64,000 nt of DNA from Planoprotostelium fungivorum (Eukaryota > Evosea > Variosea > Cavosteliida > Cavosteliaceae): positions 1 to 64,000 of the forward strand of contig MDYQ01000395.1 of NCBI GenBank assembly GCA_003024175.1, in the 5' to 3' direction. The notes under the pieces were generated by a model. That model ran no database searches and was not told the origin of the DNA. It worked only from the letters and a program-made list of their open reading frames with translations. Shown in pieces: positions 9,654 to 21,600 of this stretch (position 1 is its first letter; each line of letters starts with the position of its first letter). Both the position numbers and the translations under genes were made by a program.

Positions 9654-12290
9654 TCAGGCTAATACACAGAAGAGAAGGGAGAGATATCCAAAGAGCTGAG
9701 GCGCTATTGAGGAGGATTCACCACTCTTGCTCTCGAGAGGCTTAGAGCTGCTCACAGACCCAATGGTCACAGACTCAGTGTCTCCCGTAACAGCGTGAGA
9801 TGGAGCTGCTGCTCCAACAGGCTGACAGGCCGAAGTGTTGTTGAATGAGTTGCATTCGTATGCAACGTTGTAGATGGGTCGCAGACTACACCCAGGAGAA
9901 CCGACATTCACACCGCTGAGGGTCCCGTTCACCGCGTAGAATACTGAATGAGAGAGAGGATAGGAGGGACACACGTTGGTCGTGCGATTGCATGTGATCC
10001 CTCCATACTGTCCTGGCATCAGAGTCTGCAACGCGTCAGGGATGATCGATACGTCATCTCGAATCACCCCCTGCACGACGAGGTTGTTGGAGAAGATACC
10101 ATCGTGAGTGTTGCACATCTGGATCAACGGTGCAGATCGCATGCCCGGAGTGAGTACAAAAGTGTTGTAAGACACGTTCAGATTGGCCACGGCGTACAAG
10201 ATCAGCTGTTGGTTAGGGAACCATCCCGGGCTCTGCAGGGACGCTGAAGATCATTACCAACGTTGAGATTCCAGGCCATGAGCTCACCGTTAGCGTAGAA
10301 CCAATTGTTGGTAATAGAGACATCAAGTGCTGAGTTGGGAGGGATTCCGTCTCGCCCGGAGGGCACGTGTTGTACGGCGGAGAAACATCCTTGGAATACA
10401 TTGTCCCTCACAGTCATGTGCTGAACTGGATTGCCTTCTCTCCAGTAGGACGTGTCTGAGCTCACATCTGTTACCGTCAGAGTTCGCTCAATCTTCGATG
10501 AGATCCGCTCACCCACACATCCCATGGTTGTGTTGTACATGAATGAGTTGTCCACTATGATCTGCAACTATCAGCCTTCGATTGAGTTCGAGATAGATCT
10601 CACCGTCTGCGCTTTGATGTTAAGCAAGTTGTAATTGTGATTACCGCCGCGATAGTTTTTGATGTGAAGGAGCGTAGGATTTCCATTCATCCACCATGCT
10701 ACATCCAACGGCTTGAGCTCGCTAATTGACTCCTTGAAATAGACCCAGCTGTATTTGGCTGTATCGTTCACTGTACAGCTCTTGACCGTCGATGGCATTT
10801 ACACGAATGCATCGGGATATCTGCTGAATGCCACTTGAGTGCCTGTGGGGGGACACATTCCTGAGATTTTTCCGGCTTGCCATCCGTTGACTCTAGTCAA
10901 TTTGACTCCATTCAGAGTGGTGTTCAGTTGGATGATATCACTGTTGCCGATAGACCGCCAAATCGGCTGGACCCGCAAAATGGGTTTTGGCTTGCGGGAT
11001 ATGTTTTCTTCCAATTCTATGACAGTTTTCCACAGGGGACCATTGCGCGGATCCGAAATATCTGGGGGTCATTTTGCGGCCCTTGGCGGTCTAACGCAAC
11101 TATTCAGAAAACTGTACGATCAAGCATTTGTGCACAGACCTGAAATGTTATCAAGGTTGTCGTCGCTACCGTCCTCCATTGAATTATGATAGAGTCTGAA
11201 AATCCCTCCATTGAACACCTGGCATGCCGTCGATATTTTATCAATCGAATCGTAAGACATCACGTCACCTGACCTAAAGGACCACTCCCCCACACGAACA
11301 GGTTGTGATTCAAACGATCCAAATGTACATCGATGAGATCAAACCCCTGCACACCACTGGTCTCGATCCATGATGTCATCTCCAACATATTGATCCCTTG
11401 CACCACGGACGCACCACCTCCCAGCTGATAAAGAATGAATGAAAGTCAGGGTCGATTCACTCACAGACAACGTCCCCTGTCGCTGTAGTCCAAACCAGTG
11501 ACCCACCTGGATCAGAGGTCCCAACGTGGATTGTTCAGACGGCGAAAGCGATAGTACCATGGTGCCCTGCTCCGTCTCAAGGCCATCCTTTGATGTGACG
11601 TTTCCAGAGTATCCTGCAGGAGATGAGGCCTGATGTTTGACCATTCGAATCGTTCACCTCCGTAGTTCGAATAAGGTGCCTCCCAGATGTTGGCTCTACC
11701 TTTCTCATCCACGTGATTGTACTTCACGGCGCTGTTGAAGAAAGAAGGATGGAGCGGAGGGGCTACTAACTGCACGCTAGTCACTTTGTTTCCAGATCTG
11801 TAGATCTGCGTGACTTTTCCCAGGGTCGTGCTTCGTTTGTACGGTCCGATGTTGAAATTGAGAATGTACCTTGGATACAGAGTCTGTTTACAAATGTTAT
11901 TCCAGCACGGAAAGAGCTGTCCTGTATTCCAGTGGATATGAACACCAGGTGACTCATCAGGAATCTGCATGTTATGAGACGAGGTGAAGATGAGATGAAA
12001 GACCGTTTGCTCGTTGACGAAGGTGTCCTCCCAGTGAAATCGAATGGTGCTATTTCGTCCGTTCATGAGAACATAATAGGGTACAGTGGATGGCAGCCTG
12101 ACTCGCGCATCAATTACGTGTTTATTCAATAGACGATTGCTCACCAGATGCCTTGGCCTAAGTCGTATACACCATTAATATCCCATTGTAATTCGACCAG
12201 CACCGGACGATCATCAGTTCCGTTGAGAAGAGTGGGGAGTGTAGAATCGGCAGCGGTTGCTGATGAGTAATTTTTGTAATACTAACAATC
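9654..12290 (-). CDS. GPI-anchored, beta-helix-like surface protein (5' end uncertain)
   Basis: Read on the minus strand, exons joined by short introns encode a long extracellular protein. It is rich in Asn, Ser and N-glycosylation sites, with beta-helix-like rungs such as MTVRDNVFQGCFSAV, VSITNNWFYANGELM and LNVSYNTFVLTPGMRS. The N-terminal part contains LVELQWDINGVYDLGQGIW and NSTIRFHWEDTFVNEQTVFH. The C-terminus is a Ser-rich spacer and a terminal hydrophobic stretch (APQLFGYLSLLFCVLA), a typical GPI-anchor signal; the stop is at 9654-9656. The rungs suggest a right-handed parallel beta-helix such as those of polysaccharide-active or adhesion proteins; no catalytic site is visible. I could not find a signal peptide upstream of 12290. 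An inverted-repeat element sits in the coding region at 10951-11093 and brings an in-frame stop if it is not spliced out, so this allele may be damaged. Confidence 0.55.
10951..11093. mobile_element. 143-bp MITE-like element with TA ends, inside the beta-helix gene
   Basis: The ends are inverted repeats: TAGACCGCCAA at 10951 and TTGGCGGTCTA ending at 11093, with further imperfect pairing inward (GCAAAATG against CATTTTGC). Both ends carry TA, as in Tc1/mariner-type target duplication. If 141 bp and one TA are taken out, the minus-strand reading becomes FLNSCVIGNSDIIQLNTTL, a smooth continuation of the gene around it. That supports insertion into an existing exon. It encodes no transposase, so it is non-autonomous. 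Confidence 0.65.
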
Positions 12291-12494
12291 TTCAGATGTC
12301 ACAATGCATCATCCAACATCACCTGTTGGGAGAGTTGATGGGCTGCATTTATGGCCTTGTAGATACCCTTGACATGGCTCAGAAGAATGTTCGGAAGATG
12401 CTACGAGTCACCTGCCTGTCGAAACAGGAGGAGCTGGACTACGGATGCGAGAAATTGGAGAGTCACTACCCGCATCGCTGTCTGCGTTATTTTG

Positions 12495-12679
12495 AATATT
12501 GCCAGAAGAGACCAAATCTGCAGCTTTCGCGCCAAAACATACTTTTTCGCATACCCATAGGCATTCCGCAGAACGTCTTGAGAACAATCAAAACTCTGGT
12601 CACCTCTCGTACTACCTTATGCGAAAAAGTATGTTTTTTTGGCCCGAAAGCTGCAGATTTGGTCTCTTCTGGCAATATT
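12495..12679. mobile_element. foldback (long inverted repeat) element, about 185 bp
   Basis: The left arm 12495-12552 and right arm 12618-12679 are near-perfect inverted copies of about 58-62 bp, for example GAGACCAAATCTGCAGCTTT against AAAGCTGCAGATTTGGTCTC, separated by a loop of about 65 bp. The arms would form a strong hairpin. No coding capacity and no clear target duplication are seen. A foldback-type MITE is the likely identity. Confidence 0.6.
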
Positions 12680-12923
12680 TTTGTTGTCGTTGCATGCGTG
12701 TCGTCAAAAAATATATTGACAGCAGGTGTGACCAAAAGCATAATACTCTCTCTACCCACAGACCCGACACGACCAAGGCCACCGTACTTTACACCAACAT
12801 CGGCACCGACTGAAGCAAAGGGACAGAAGATTCGCTGCTGGACCTTAGTCACGATCTGGTGTTGCACAATCGCGTCGACGCAATGTTGAAGAAGCCTGTC
12901 ATCGAACGTGGGTGCCGTACGCT

Positions 12924-13274
12924 AGGAATGGGTATTTGAGTGAGTGAGTGACCCCCCTGTTCAGTAAATATTTGAGTATCCTGAGGATAGGATACTCAAA
13001 TACTCTTGACAGTGGTCATCGCACGTGCGATGAGACGGCGTCCCACCTGAGAGGGGAAGGTGCATCCGAGCAGGAGCCCAACAACAAGACGAAGGATATT
13101 GCATCAATGAAGGTGGATCGTGCGTGATCGTCTTCATCACAATGTGATTGGTGTGAATTGACATGTGTTGCCGTCATGTGATGAATGAACGTACCGCATC
13201 ATATCTATGGTGAGTGAGTATCATCCTAAATGAGTGAGTATTGGATGGAATGCGATACTCAAATACCCATTCCT
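12924..13274. mobile_element. 351-bp MITE with terminal inverted repeats and about 10-bp target duplication
   Basis: The element begins AGGAATGGGTATTTGAGTGA and ends ACTCAAATACCCATTCCT, an inverted pair of about 18 bp. It is flanked by GCCGTACGCT (12914-12923) and GCCGTGCGCT (13276-13285), a target duplication with one mismatch. Inside are further short copies of GTGAGTGAGTAT and a hairpin at 12969-13000 (ATTTGAGTATCC..GGATACTCAAAT). A target duplication of 9-10 bp points to a Mutator-like (MULE) or related superfamily; no transposase is encoded. Confidence 0.7.
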
Positions 13275-13368
13275 GGCCGTGCGCTTCACCAATTTTGCGA
13301 CGATCTACAAAGGGGGTTGATGAACTTTGGTTTTTGCCGAAAGGAGGAGAAAAACCTCATGTGATAAC

Positions 13369-14590
13369 ATGTCCATCAGCCCTGAGGAGACAGCCACCTA
13401 TATATGTGGTATTGTATTGTATACAATCGTCCTATTGATCCTGGTTGTCCTTTTATTCCTGAGTCTGAAGAAGAATCCTGAAAGGCCGGCCACGAAATTA
13501 TCAGACAAAGTGAGGAAGCTCTTCCGAGGAACAATCGTCCTCTTTCTCTGTGGTGAGATAATCAATCATATCGATCGGTCAGCTGACACCATCACCGATC
13601 GAAATGAAGAGATACCAATATATTACAGTGCGTATCATATGGCTGATCGCTCGATGCTGGACCGATTACGAATCGGTGACATTCGTGTTGAATCGTGTCG
13701 CTCTCGCATTGTTTCTCACCGCCTTCACCCTCGTAATCTTCTACTGGTGATCGATTCCTCATCGTCCAATCAATGACCATCTTACAGGGCTGAGAGATTC
13801 CACAAGAGCTACTTTGAATCGGGCCAGTTTCTACCAAAAGTCGGTGGAATCTTCGTCGTGGTGAACATCACCATGTACATCACACAGATTGTTTTCGTAT
13901 CACTGTACTTGTCCCATTCGGAGGGAGGTAGAGAGGGTAACATCATGTACGAGTTGAACATCATCGGGGACATTGTTCTCACGGTGCTCGTATCTGCAGG
14001 ATTCTTTATTTATGGTGAGTGAAAGTTCGCATCGTAAATGAAAGAGTGACACGATATCAGGATGGTTGCTGTTCTGCAGGTGCATCACATCATCATCACC
14101 ACATCCTCTAAACCGACAGCAGCACACGGTCAACTGACGATACACTCTCCGAATCGAGAGACCGAGAGCTGATGAAGATCCTCATCTTAACTCTCATCTT
14201 CACCACCTGCTTCCTGAGCAAAGTGGCCATCTTTCTCTATCGCCCGATCACAGGCAGCACCTTTCCATCAGTCATCTTCTATTCGTTCGGCTACTACACG
14301 CCCGAAGTCATTCCCTGCCTCTTTCAGCTCTACGTATCCGAGTCATCCAACAAACAACAAGAGAAGGTGAGAACTCCACCTCATCTTCTTTCATTCACGT
14401 TCTGAACGGAGAACAGGAGACAAAGTTTATCGATGACCTCTATGCAGAGAGTCAAGAGTCGATCGACGAGTTTGCAAAGAACATTCCAGTGATGGCAGGT
14501 GAAGACACACCGCTCATCCATGACTCGAGGGGAAACGTCGCCGCCGTGGCTTATCTCACGATCGAACATCCGTACTATTTGGAAGAATAA
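13369..14590 (+). CDS. multi-pass membrane protein, THH1/TOM1/TOM3-like
   Basis: The frame starts at ATG 13369 and runs through about six exons to TAA 14588-14590. Seven hydrophobic segments are visible, including YICGIVLYTIVLLILVVLLF, VALALFLTAFTLVIFYW, GGIFVVVNITMYITQIVFVS, ILTLIFTTCFLSKVAIFLY and FYSFGYYTPEVIPCLFQLYV. This spacing, and the last segment ending in an acidic-polar 'EVIP' turn, resembles the THH1/TOM1/TOM3 family of GPCR-like seven-helix proteins (plant TOM1 and slime-mould relatives). The cytoplasmic tail is acidic. The stop codon lies inside the polyadenylation signal AATAAA (14586-14591), so the 3' UTR must be extremely short. Function in amoebae is unknown; the family assignment is by topology rather than by a diagnostic motif. 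Confidence 0.55.
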
Positions 14591-14670
14591 AAAGTGTTTT
14601 TATTGAATGGATTTCACTGATCATCACGCCACGATGAACGAGAAGAAAAAGGGTAAAGTACCGCATTTAT

Positions 14671-15997
14671 TTACGATCCGAGCGGATGTAATCTTCGATA
14701 TACTGTAGCAGCTCTTGCAGACAGATGACCGCAGCGGGTACTGCTTGCTCTAACATCCCTTGAAAACCTCGAATCATTCTCTGATTGTTCTGTCTCATGA
14801 TCTCCTGTCCCCTCCATCAGATCATGGTCATCAGACGGAAGACGAGAATCATTCTCACGTCTAATTCAGGCCGCGTCGTCGCAAAGACTTCCCTCTGTAT
14901 CATCGAGACGACTTGTATCTCGATGAGGTTGTTCACCCACGACCTGATCTCCGCAAACTGCCTCGCCGCCTCGAATTCCAATTGAATGGGCCCTTGGAAT
15001 CCAGCGTAGACCCTCTCTTGCTTCTCTTCACTCAGATGTGCAGTCTGGGCGATCTTCTCTTCGAATGCCTTCATCGTCTCACGCACAAATTCGTCTACGA
15101 TCTCTAAATAAGCCGTGGAGAGGTTCTTCGCTGCGGCACAGTTGACGGCAGTGTTCTCGTTTGATTTCTCTTGGAGAGAAGAGAGCATGTTGACTTCTCT
15201 GAGGATGCCACGTTTGAGGGAGGAGAAGGCCTTGAGGATGTCTTCCGATCGAGTGGAGAAGGGCTGGGAAGTCAACGCGGTCAACGGAGCCGTGTGGGTC
15301 GTCTTCGTGATGGGTACGTAGTGGGTACGTTTGTAGTCGCAGTGTTCCCCTGGGAAGGGTTACGACGTGGAATGACATCATTGAGGACCCACCCATTGAC
15401 TTTTCGAAGAGAATGATCTGGATGATGGAAATGACGCGGGAAATTCGATTGTTCGTCTGGGTCCCATCTACGATGATGGTCTCTCCCAGGTTCGGCAGAC
15501 CCCTCAGATCTTTGATCTACAACGAGTCACGTTCGCACATGGGTGATGACGTCACCTGACGTATACCTTCGTACTCATCGAATAGAGTCTCCACGATGGT
15601 ATCTATCTCGCCGGACACGTTGATCAGCCTCGTCAGCTCGGCTTGACTCTTGTGGTTGTGATGAGAATTCTCCGTCAGCATCTTCTTTAGCAGTCTCAAT
15701 TGTTTGTCTGCGTCGAACTTTTCGTCTCTCTCGAAGGTCTCCACTACGGTGAAATCGACACCGTAATCTCTCGCGAGGCTCCGCAATATCTTGTCCATCT
15801 ACAACTCTCAGAGACAAAGAAGTGGATGGAATGCAGGTGGACAGAATAAAATAGAATCAACTCACCTCCAATTTGTAGATACTCATCTGTTGTAGTACGG
15901 GACCGTTGAATATACTCCTCCCATCTTCTTGTCTCAACAAGTGGCTGTTGGCCTTCTGTTCTGCCTTTTGGATGATCTGCTGCGTACTACTCGGCAT
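14671..15997 (-). CDS. helical/coiled-coil protein of unknown function
   Basis: On the minus strand ATG 15997 opens SSTQQIIQKAEQKANSHLLR. Short introns join it to LARDYGVDFTVVETFERDEK, LRLLKKMLTENSHHNHKSQ, TSQPFSTRSEDILKAFSSLK, then a long helix IVDEFVRETMKAFEEKI and ELLQYIEDYIRSDRK at the stop (14671-14673). The protein is almost all helix, with no membrane segment or signal peptide. Two introns end in CGTTGTAG|ATC or AGTTGTAG|ATG, the recurrent splice-site element of this contig. It lies 32 bp downstream of the stop of the next minus-strand gene, so the two could be one transcript or one mis-split gene. I do not recognise the family. Confidence 0.55.
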
Positions 15998-16029
15998 CCT
16001 GTTCGTTTCCTTCTTCATTCAGCGAAATT

Positions 16030-18458
16030 TCACTCGAATCTCTTCACCCTCTCCAAGAGTAAGAGCTCCACCCTGAAGAGAGGGTCCTCTTGTTTTCTGA
16101 ATCTCTGAATGTAATCAACTCTGTGGAAGGGCATGGATGGATCGATGATGATCTGTTGTCCGGGAATTTTCAACATGTAATCCACCGCCTTTGCGTCGGG
16201 AGCGTAACTGATGACGTCAGCTCCATCTACAACGGTGTAGACGCTCACGTTCGGTAATATTTCAGGATGAGCCGCTCCAATAGTTCCGTTCCCGTCTCGG
16301 TACCTGTGGGTGTGATGACGTGGCACAGAGGTCACGTGACTCACCACTGACTGTCACCGTTTTGATTACACCGTGAAGAGGTAAACCGACTTGCAGGAGG
16401 TAACGATCGGACGTCCTGGGCATGTCTAACGATCCGTTCATGAGACCAAAGGCCGCACTGTTCGACAGCATGTTCGCCTGCACCTTTCACTCTCTACACC
16501 GTTGTAGATGCCACTCACCCTCTCCTTCTTCGTCAGAGTTCCACCCTCTTTCATCTCGAGCATCTTGGCCAGACCCATCATCTCGTTCTCCAATTTCTGC
16601 TCTCTGTAATTGATTGCATCTTCTCTCCTCGACAAGAGTGCCTCTTGTTCTTTAAAGTTGGCTTCTTTTCTCTTCGCTCCCATCAACCGATCGAACCACC
16701 ACAGGGAATCGTCCGTGGCCAATTTCGATCGAAGCAAGAGACACATCTCGGATGGGTCGGGGATTTTCCTGAGGGGAGTGAGACGGGGGATGTCGATGAA
16801 CTCACTCTTCACGGTACTCGACGCAGGCGCGGATAAAGTCTTTGACAATGGCATCGAGTCTCTCTTGTTCTTTCTGCATGGATAATTCCACTGCAATCTG
16901 TTTTCCTTCGTCAGAGGGGAAGAGATGTGGAGAAAAGATGAAGGAAAGCCGAAAAATTGTTGGAGAAAAGATGAAAAAAGTCACCTTTTTGAGAGAGTGG
17001 AGGACAGATTCACAAGAATTCTTCAGCTCCTTCATCTTCTTGGCCTCTCGAGTCGTCTCCAGAATTTCCATGAGTTTTCCAATGTGTGAAGATAGATCTT
17101 GGATCTGCTGCTCGCATTCAGAGAAGATCGGCGATTTCGATCCCTTCTTCATGTTCCTCAGCAGCGTATTGAACTTTTTGTTCTTCATCTACAACGATCA
17201 CCACCCATTCTCCACCCTTCTCTCACCTCCAAAGTCTTGTCCTTCTTCTTGTTCTTCTTGTCTGTGACGGGCGATGGAGGATTCGATCCTACGGTTCCAG
17301 TCATCTTATAAGGCGAACCCACCGGAGATCCACCCGATGGAGAGGCAGATAATGTACCACTCGTGTTCAATAGCGAGGGAGATTGGTTCAGATCGGGTGC
17401 AGATAGAGATCTGATCTCCGGTTTCGTCTGTGCAGGTATGTCGAGTGACTGTGTCGCGAGCAACATGGATCTCAATGTCTTTACGGATGGTGGTCTAGGG
17501 TTAGCCCACGAGTCTGATGAGGTCAGGGATAGAAGGGTTTCATCGATCTGTCACCTTTCCGTTGTAGATGGCGATCCGTGCTCGGGCTCGTGTCTTCCGC
17601 TGATTGCGGCTCGGTTTTGGGAGGAGATTCAGGTTGGGCGTCTTTCGGTGGGGCAGGTTGTGGTCGATTGAAACCCTTCGTCACATCTCTCGGTGGAGGC
17701 CTGCGGGGAGGAGCTGCATGATGTCATTTGAAATGAGACGGAGGATGATGGGAATATAGAGGCTGGCTCACGTCGGTTGGACGCTGATGCAGAGGGTGTG
17801 GGGGCGGGGGTGGAAGAACTGATCATTCCGTCGAGTGCTTCGGCGGCATGGATGGTGCTCCTGAGAGACGATGTGATGGCCTTCGATGCCATAGTTAGAC
17901 TGTTTTCATCTTCTGGATCGAGCTCATTGAGAAAGATTTCCTGCGCGATTTAGAGAGGACGACAGGTTGTCGAAGAAATGAAGTGACCGATCAGGAGATC
18001 GAATGAGGAGACGAGTGGAGATGAAAAGTGGTTGGTATGTCGAATCACCTTAACAATCTTGATGAAGAAAACGAGATTTTCTTTCAAGGCATTGAAAGCT
18101 GAAGAAAGACTTCTCCATTGTGAGAGAATCGGCTCCTTTGCCGACTCAAATTGTGAAGAGGTCTTTGTCATAAACTGCTCTAGTAACACCGTGATCTGCG
18201 TCATGTCTCGAACGCGTTCCAGACAATCCAATCGTCTACCGATGGTGTTACGAACATCGAAAGACAACGATTTCCCATACCTGTCTTGATCGAGCGATCC
18301 GGCATCGTAACTGGCCTCTAAGAGCACTTTCTGAGTCTGGAGAATGGTGATTAGAATGTCCGTGAAATATGCAAGAGGAAATCCTCGGGAGGCATTCTCT
18401 TGTAACCTTCGAAGTGTTTCGAAGTTCTTCTTCGATACTCCTTCAGCCGCAGGCATCG
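16030..18458 (-). CDS. coiled-coil protein with a PI3K-type Ras-binding domain at its C-terminus
   Basis: Taken from ATG 18458 (an alternative ATG is at 18585). The N-terminal 140 residues are helical (FETLRRLQENASRGFPLAYF, LTQITVLL-type helices). A Ser/Pro-rich linker follows (RSLSAPDLNQSPSLLNTSGT), then coiled coils (KKMKELKNSCESVLHSLKK; ANFKEQEALLSRREDAINYR). The last 110 residues read as a PI3K-RBD fold: RYLLQVGLPLHGVIKTVTV, ETGTELLERLILKYY, AVDYMLKIPGQQIIIDPSMP and FHRVDYIQRFRKQEDPLFRV. In that family this domain binds GTP-loaded Ras; here there is no lipid kinase domain, so it is inferred to be a Ras effector or scaffold. Several introns hold the CTACAACG palindrome. The stop is TGA at 16030-16032. 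Confidence 0.6.
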
Positions 18459-18648
18459 CAGAGATCGATCCAATGTCTGGCCCCAACAGGCTTGAGGAAT
18501 AATATAGCCGTCGAGAGATGAAGTCGGTGGTGGGTGACACTCCGATGGAGTTGTAGATACACAAACAATCTCTAAAATAAAACATCCCGATTCCCGCCCA
18601 AATCGAAGAAGAAAACGAGAAGGCAACAGCAACAGCAGCTCGTGTTCT

Positions 18649-21600
18649 TTACAGGGGTGCCTGAGGTGGCTCGTTGTATGGCACGTGAAACTCTCTCGTG
18701 AAAGATAAGAGGGCCGGCGTCGTCTCGTTCGCCTCATCTAGAAGACCGTGTTCCTCAACCCCAGCATCGGTCATGTTGTAGTAGTTGTCGTCTTGTTCAT
18801 CATCATCGTCTTCTCCTTCCATGATGGCCCCGTGATTAACCAGTGGAGGATATCTCGGCCTACAACGTTCAGATGACATCATGCATGCTGACTTCACTTT
18901 TCCGTGATGACCGAGCTGGAATCGTTCGGTTCTATCTCATCGTTGGCCGACAGGAGACGCAGCTCATCGTAGATCTCTTTGAACCCCGGACGTTCGTAAG
19001 AGTTGTGCTGCCAGCACCTCATCATGAGGCGATAGATGATGACGGGACACTGCTGTGGCCTCTCGAGTCGGTAGCCCTTGCAGACTTGCTTCACTGCTTC
19101 TGCGTTGGCCATACCTTGATAAGGCTCTTGACCGCGAGAGAAGATCTCCCAGCTGGAGGGGTTAGAGGTTTCTTCTGATGAGGCGGGACTCACAGGCAGA
19201 CACCGTAGGACCACACGTCAGATTCTGGCGGGAAATGAGATTGGGACGATGGTTTGGGACTCACTGTAGGTGCTGCGGCCGTATTGCAGAATCTCGGGTG
19301 CACACCATTTGTAAGCCATGATGCCCGATTGGGACTTGTAATAATCCGCCTCTTTACTCAGTCCGAAATCGGCGATCTACAACCAGTCACACCTCCCCTC
19401 ACACCTCCCTCACCTTGACCCAATACTGCCCCGCCGTCTCCGCGATGAGCAGCTGTCTTTACGTCAGTGACGTCATCCCACGTCATCACTCACGTTTCTG
19501 GCTCCCAAGTCTCTGTGTAAGACTCCCTTCAGCTCTAAGTACCACATTCCGGCGGCTACGTCGATGCACATGGAGATGAGATCTTCTTCCGTTACGTCTG
19601 GTGATTCTCTCAAGAAATCTCGAACCGAGCCGAGCGGACACAGCTCCAACACCTGGCGTGGGGTGAATTTGAAATTCGAACGTGGCGGGAAAATTCACCA
19701 TGAGGATGTAACGGTCGTATTGACATAGGCCGAAGAGACGGACGACGTGAGGGTGATTCAGCTTCCTAAATAGATCAGGCTGAATTCAGCTTGTTACAAG
19801 CTCACTGTAATACGGAGAATTCTTTGATGCATTCCTCGTACTTGTCTCGATCGTTCAGCTTCTTCAGGGCCACTGGAGTGCCATTCCTGTCTCGTTGTAG
19901 ATGAGATCACGTGACGGACTCACCAGTCACCCCGGTAGACTGCACCGAAATTTCCCCTTCCGATTTTCTACCCTATGTCAGAATGAAATTTCGACGAGAT
20001 CTCACCGTGTTCGACACGACGACACCGGATAATAAGATACTCCTCGGAACTTTCACGTCCTTGGCGTTATCGATACTCAAGCTGAGATAGTCCCGATCTT
20101 CTTCCTCCATCTACAACGCGTCAGCCATAGAATCACATCGTGATATCACCTCCAGAGACTCTTCTTCTTCTTCCTCAGGCATGATGACATCGACCGACGA
20201 TGCAGCCTCTCCGTGCTCGTTATCACCGTAGCTGTCGTGCTTACGTAATATACGTCTCATCCATCTCCTCCAAACGAGATAGAGGGTGATGGGTAAGATG
20301 AGAAGGAAAATAATGGCCGATGGAACGAGAACACCGATGAGAACGTTTCGGTTGGTTCCGTCGCCCGATATGCCGTCTACAACGGTCACCGTTCCGTTGT
20401 CGTAGTTGTAAGAGACGTCCTGCCCCGTTGTAGATCGGTAAAACGGATGAACTCACGAGGATGACGTGGTCGGGGTTGAACCGGGTGTCGAGGTGCTGAT
20501 GACGTGTGATGACGTGTGATGACGTGTGATGACGTGTGCCTCTCACCTCGGGTGGTAGATCACGTCGTACGATGATTTCACCACGCAATCGATTGTGTGA
20601 TAGATCGATGTGCTGGATGTGCTGCATGGGTGACAGATCTAGATCGGATCTCTCCAATCGATTTCTCGACAAGTTGAGATGCCTCAGCTGTAAGAATGAA
20701 GAGATCGTAGCTTGAGGTAACGTAGACAGATTATTTCTAGAGAGGTCCAGTGAAGTGAGAGTGTTGGAAGAGGCGGCTACCCTATTCAGTATCTCTCTCT
20801 AACAACATCTCACCTCTGATCGTTCCACTCATTCGATTTCCAGACAGATTGAGATGGTTCAACTGTGAGTGGGTATCGATGTAGACGACGTATCCGGTGA
20901 TGAGATTATTGGCCATATTTACAGTCGACACGTGAGGAGAAGAGGCTACGGGAACACTTCCTATCAGGTGGTTGTTTGACAGATCGATGTGAAGCAGGTG
21001 CTTCAATTTGGACAGTGACCTGTCTCGTTCATTCGATATCGAATCACATCGACCCACCTTGGAATGTTTCCCGTGAAGTCGTTGTGCCGCTGTGGGGGAT
21101 GAGTTTCATTCAAATGAGACGATATGCACTGACCATGAACAGCTGGCTCATGTTGGGGAATCGAGTGAAGAGATCGGGTAAGTCTCCTGATAATTGATTC
21201 TGGCTCAAGTTTAACGTCTCGAGTGGGCCCGTTCTCTTGCGATGGGATAGAAGGAGGGACCCATTCAACGAGTTGTCCGACAGATCCATCTTTTGAATCA
21301 TTAATGAGACGATCTCCATCAGCAGATATTCACCTCTATCAAGTGGGGGAGGTCGAATAAAATAATTGGAATATTCCCTCTCAACTGGAAGGGAGTCAGT
21401 GAGGAAGTGAGATCACAATGAATGGTGTGAGCTCACTTGGTTTCGGCTCAAGTTAATATACTTTAAAGACTGCAATCGTTTGAATGGTTCGACAGGTATT
21501 GTTCCATTCAGATTGTTCCTCTGGACTTGAGTTAATTGAATGTATGATTTTGTGCAAATGTGCAGTGAAGGTAGCTCACAGATAGATCTATCCGAATGAC

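Larger units (their letters stand above)
12296..13364 (+). pseudogene. unrecognised gene interrupted by two inverted-repeat insertions
   Basis: ATG 12296 opens a helical frame (GLVDTLDMAQKNVRKML, then LSKQEELDYGCEKLESHYPH) that is lost at the foldback element 12495-12679. Coding character returns further on with DSLLDLSHDLVLHNRVDAML. It is cut again by a 351-bp element (12924-13274) and resumes as RALHQFCDDLQRGLMNFG up to a TGA at 13362-13364, just before the next gene. Joining across the second element at its target duplication restores one open frame. A TGA also lies between the two pieces near 12811. I do not recognise the protein family. It looks like a host gene that has been hit twice, though unusual splicing cannot be excluded. 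Confidence 0.4.
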
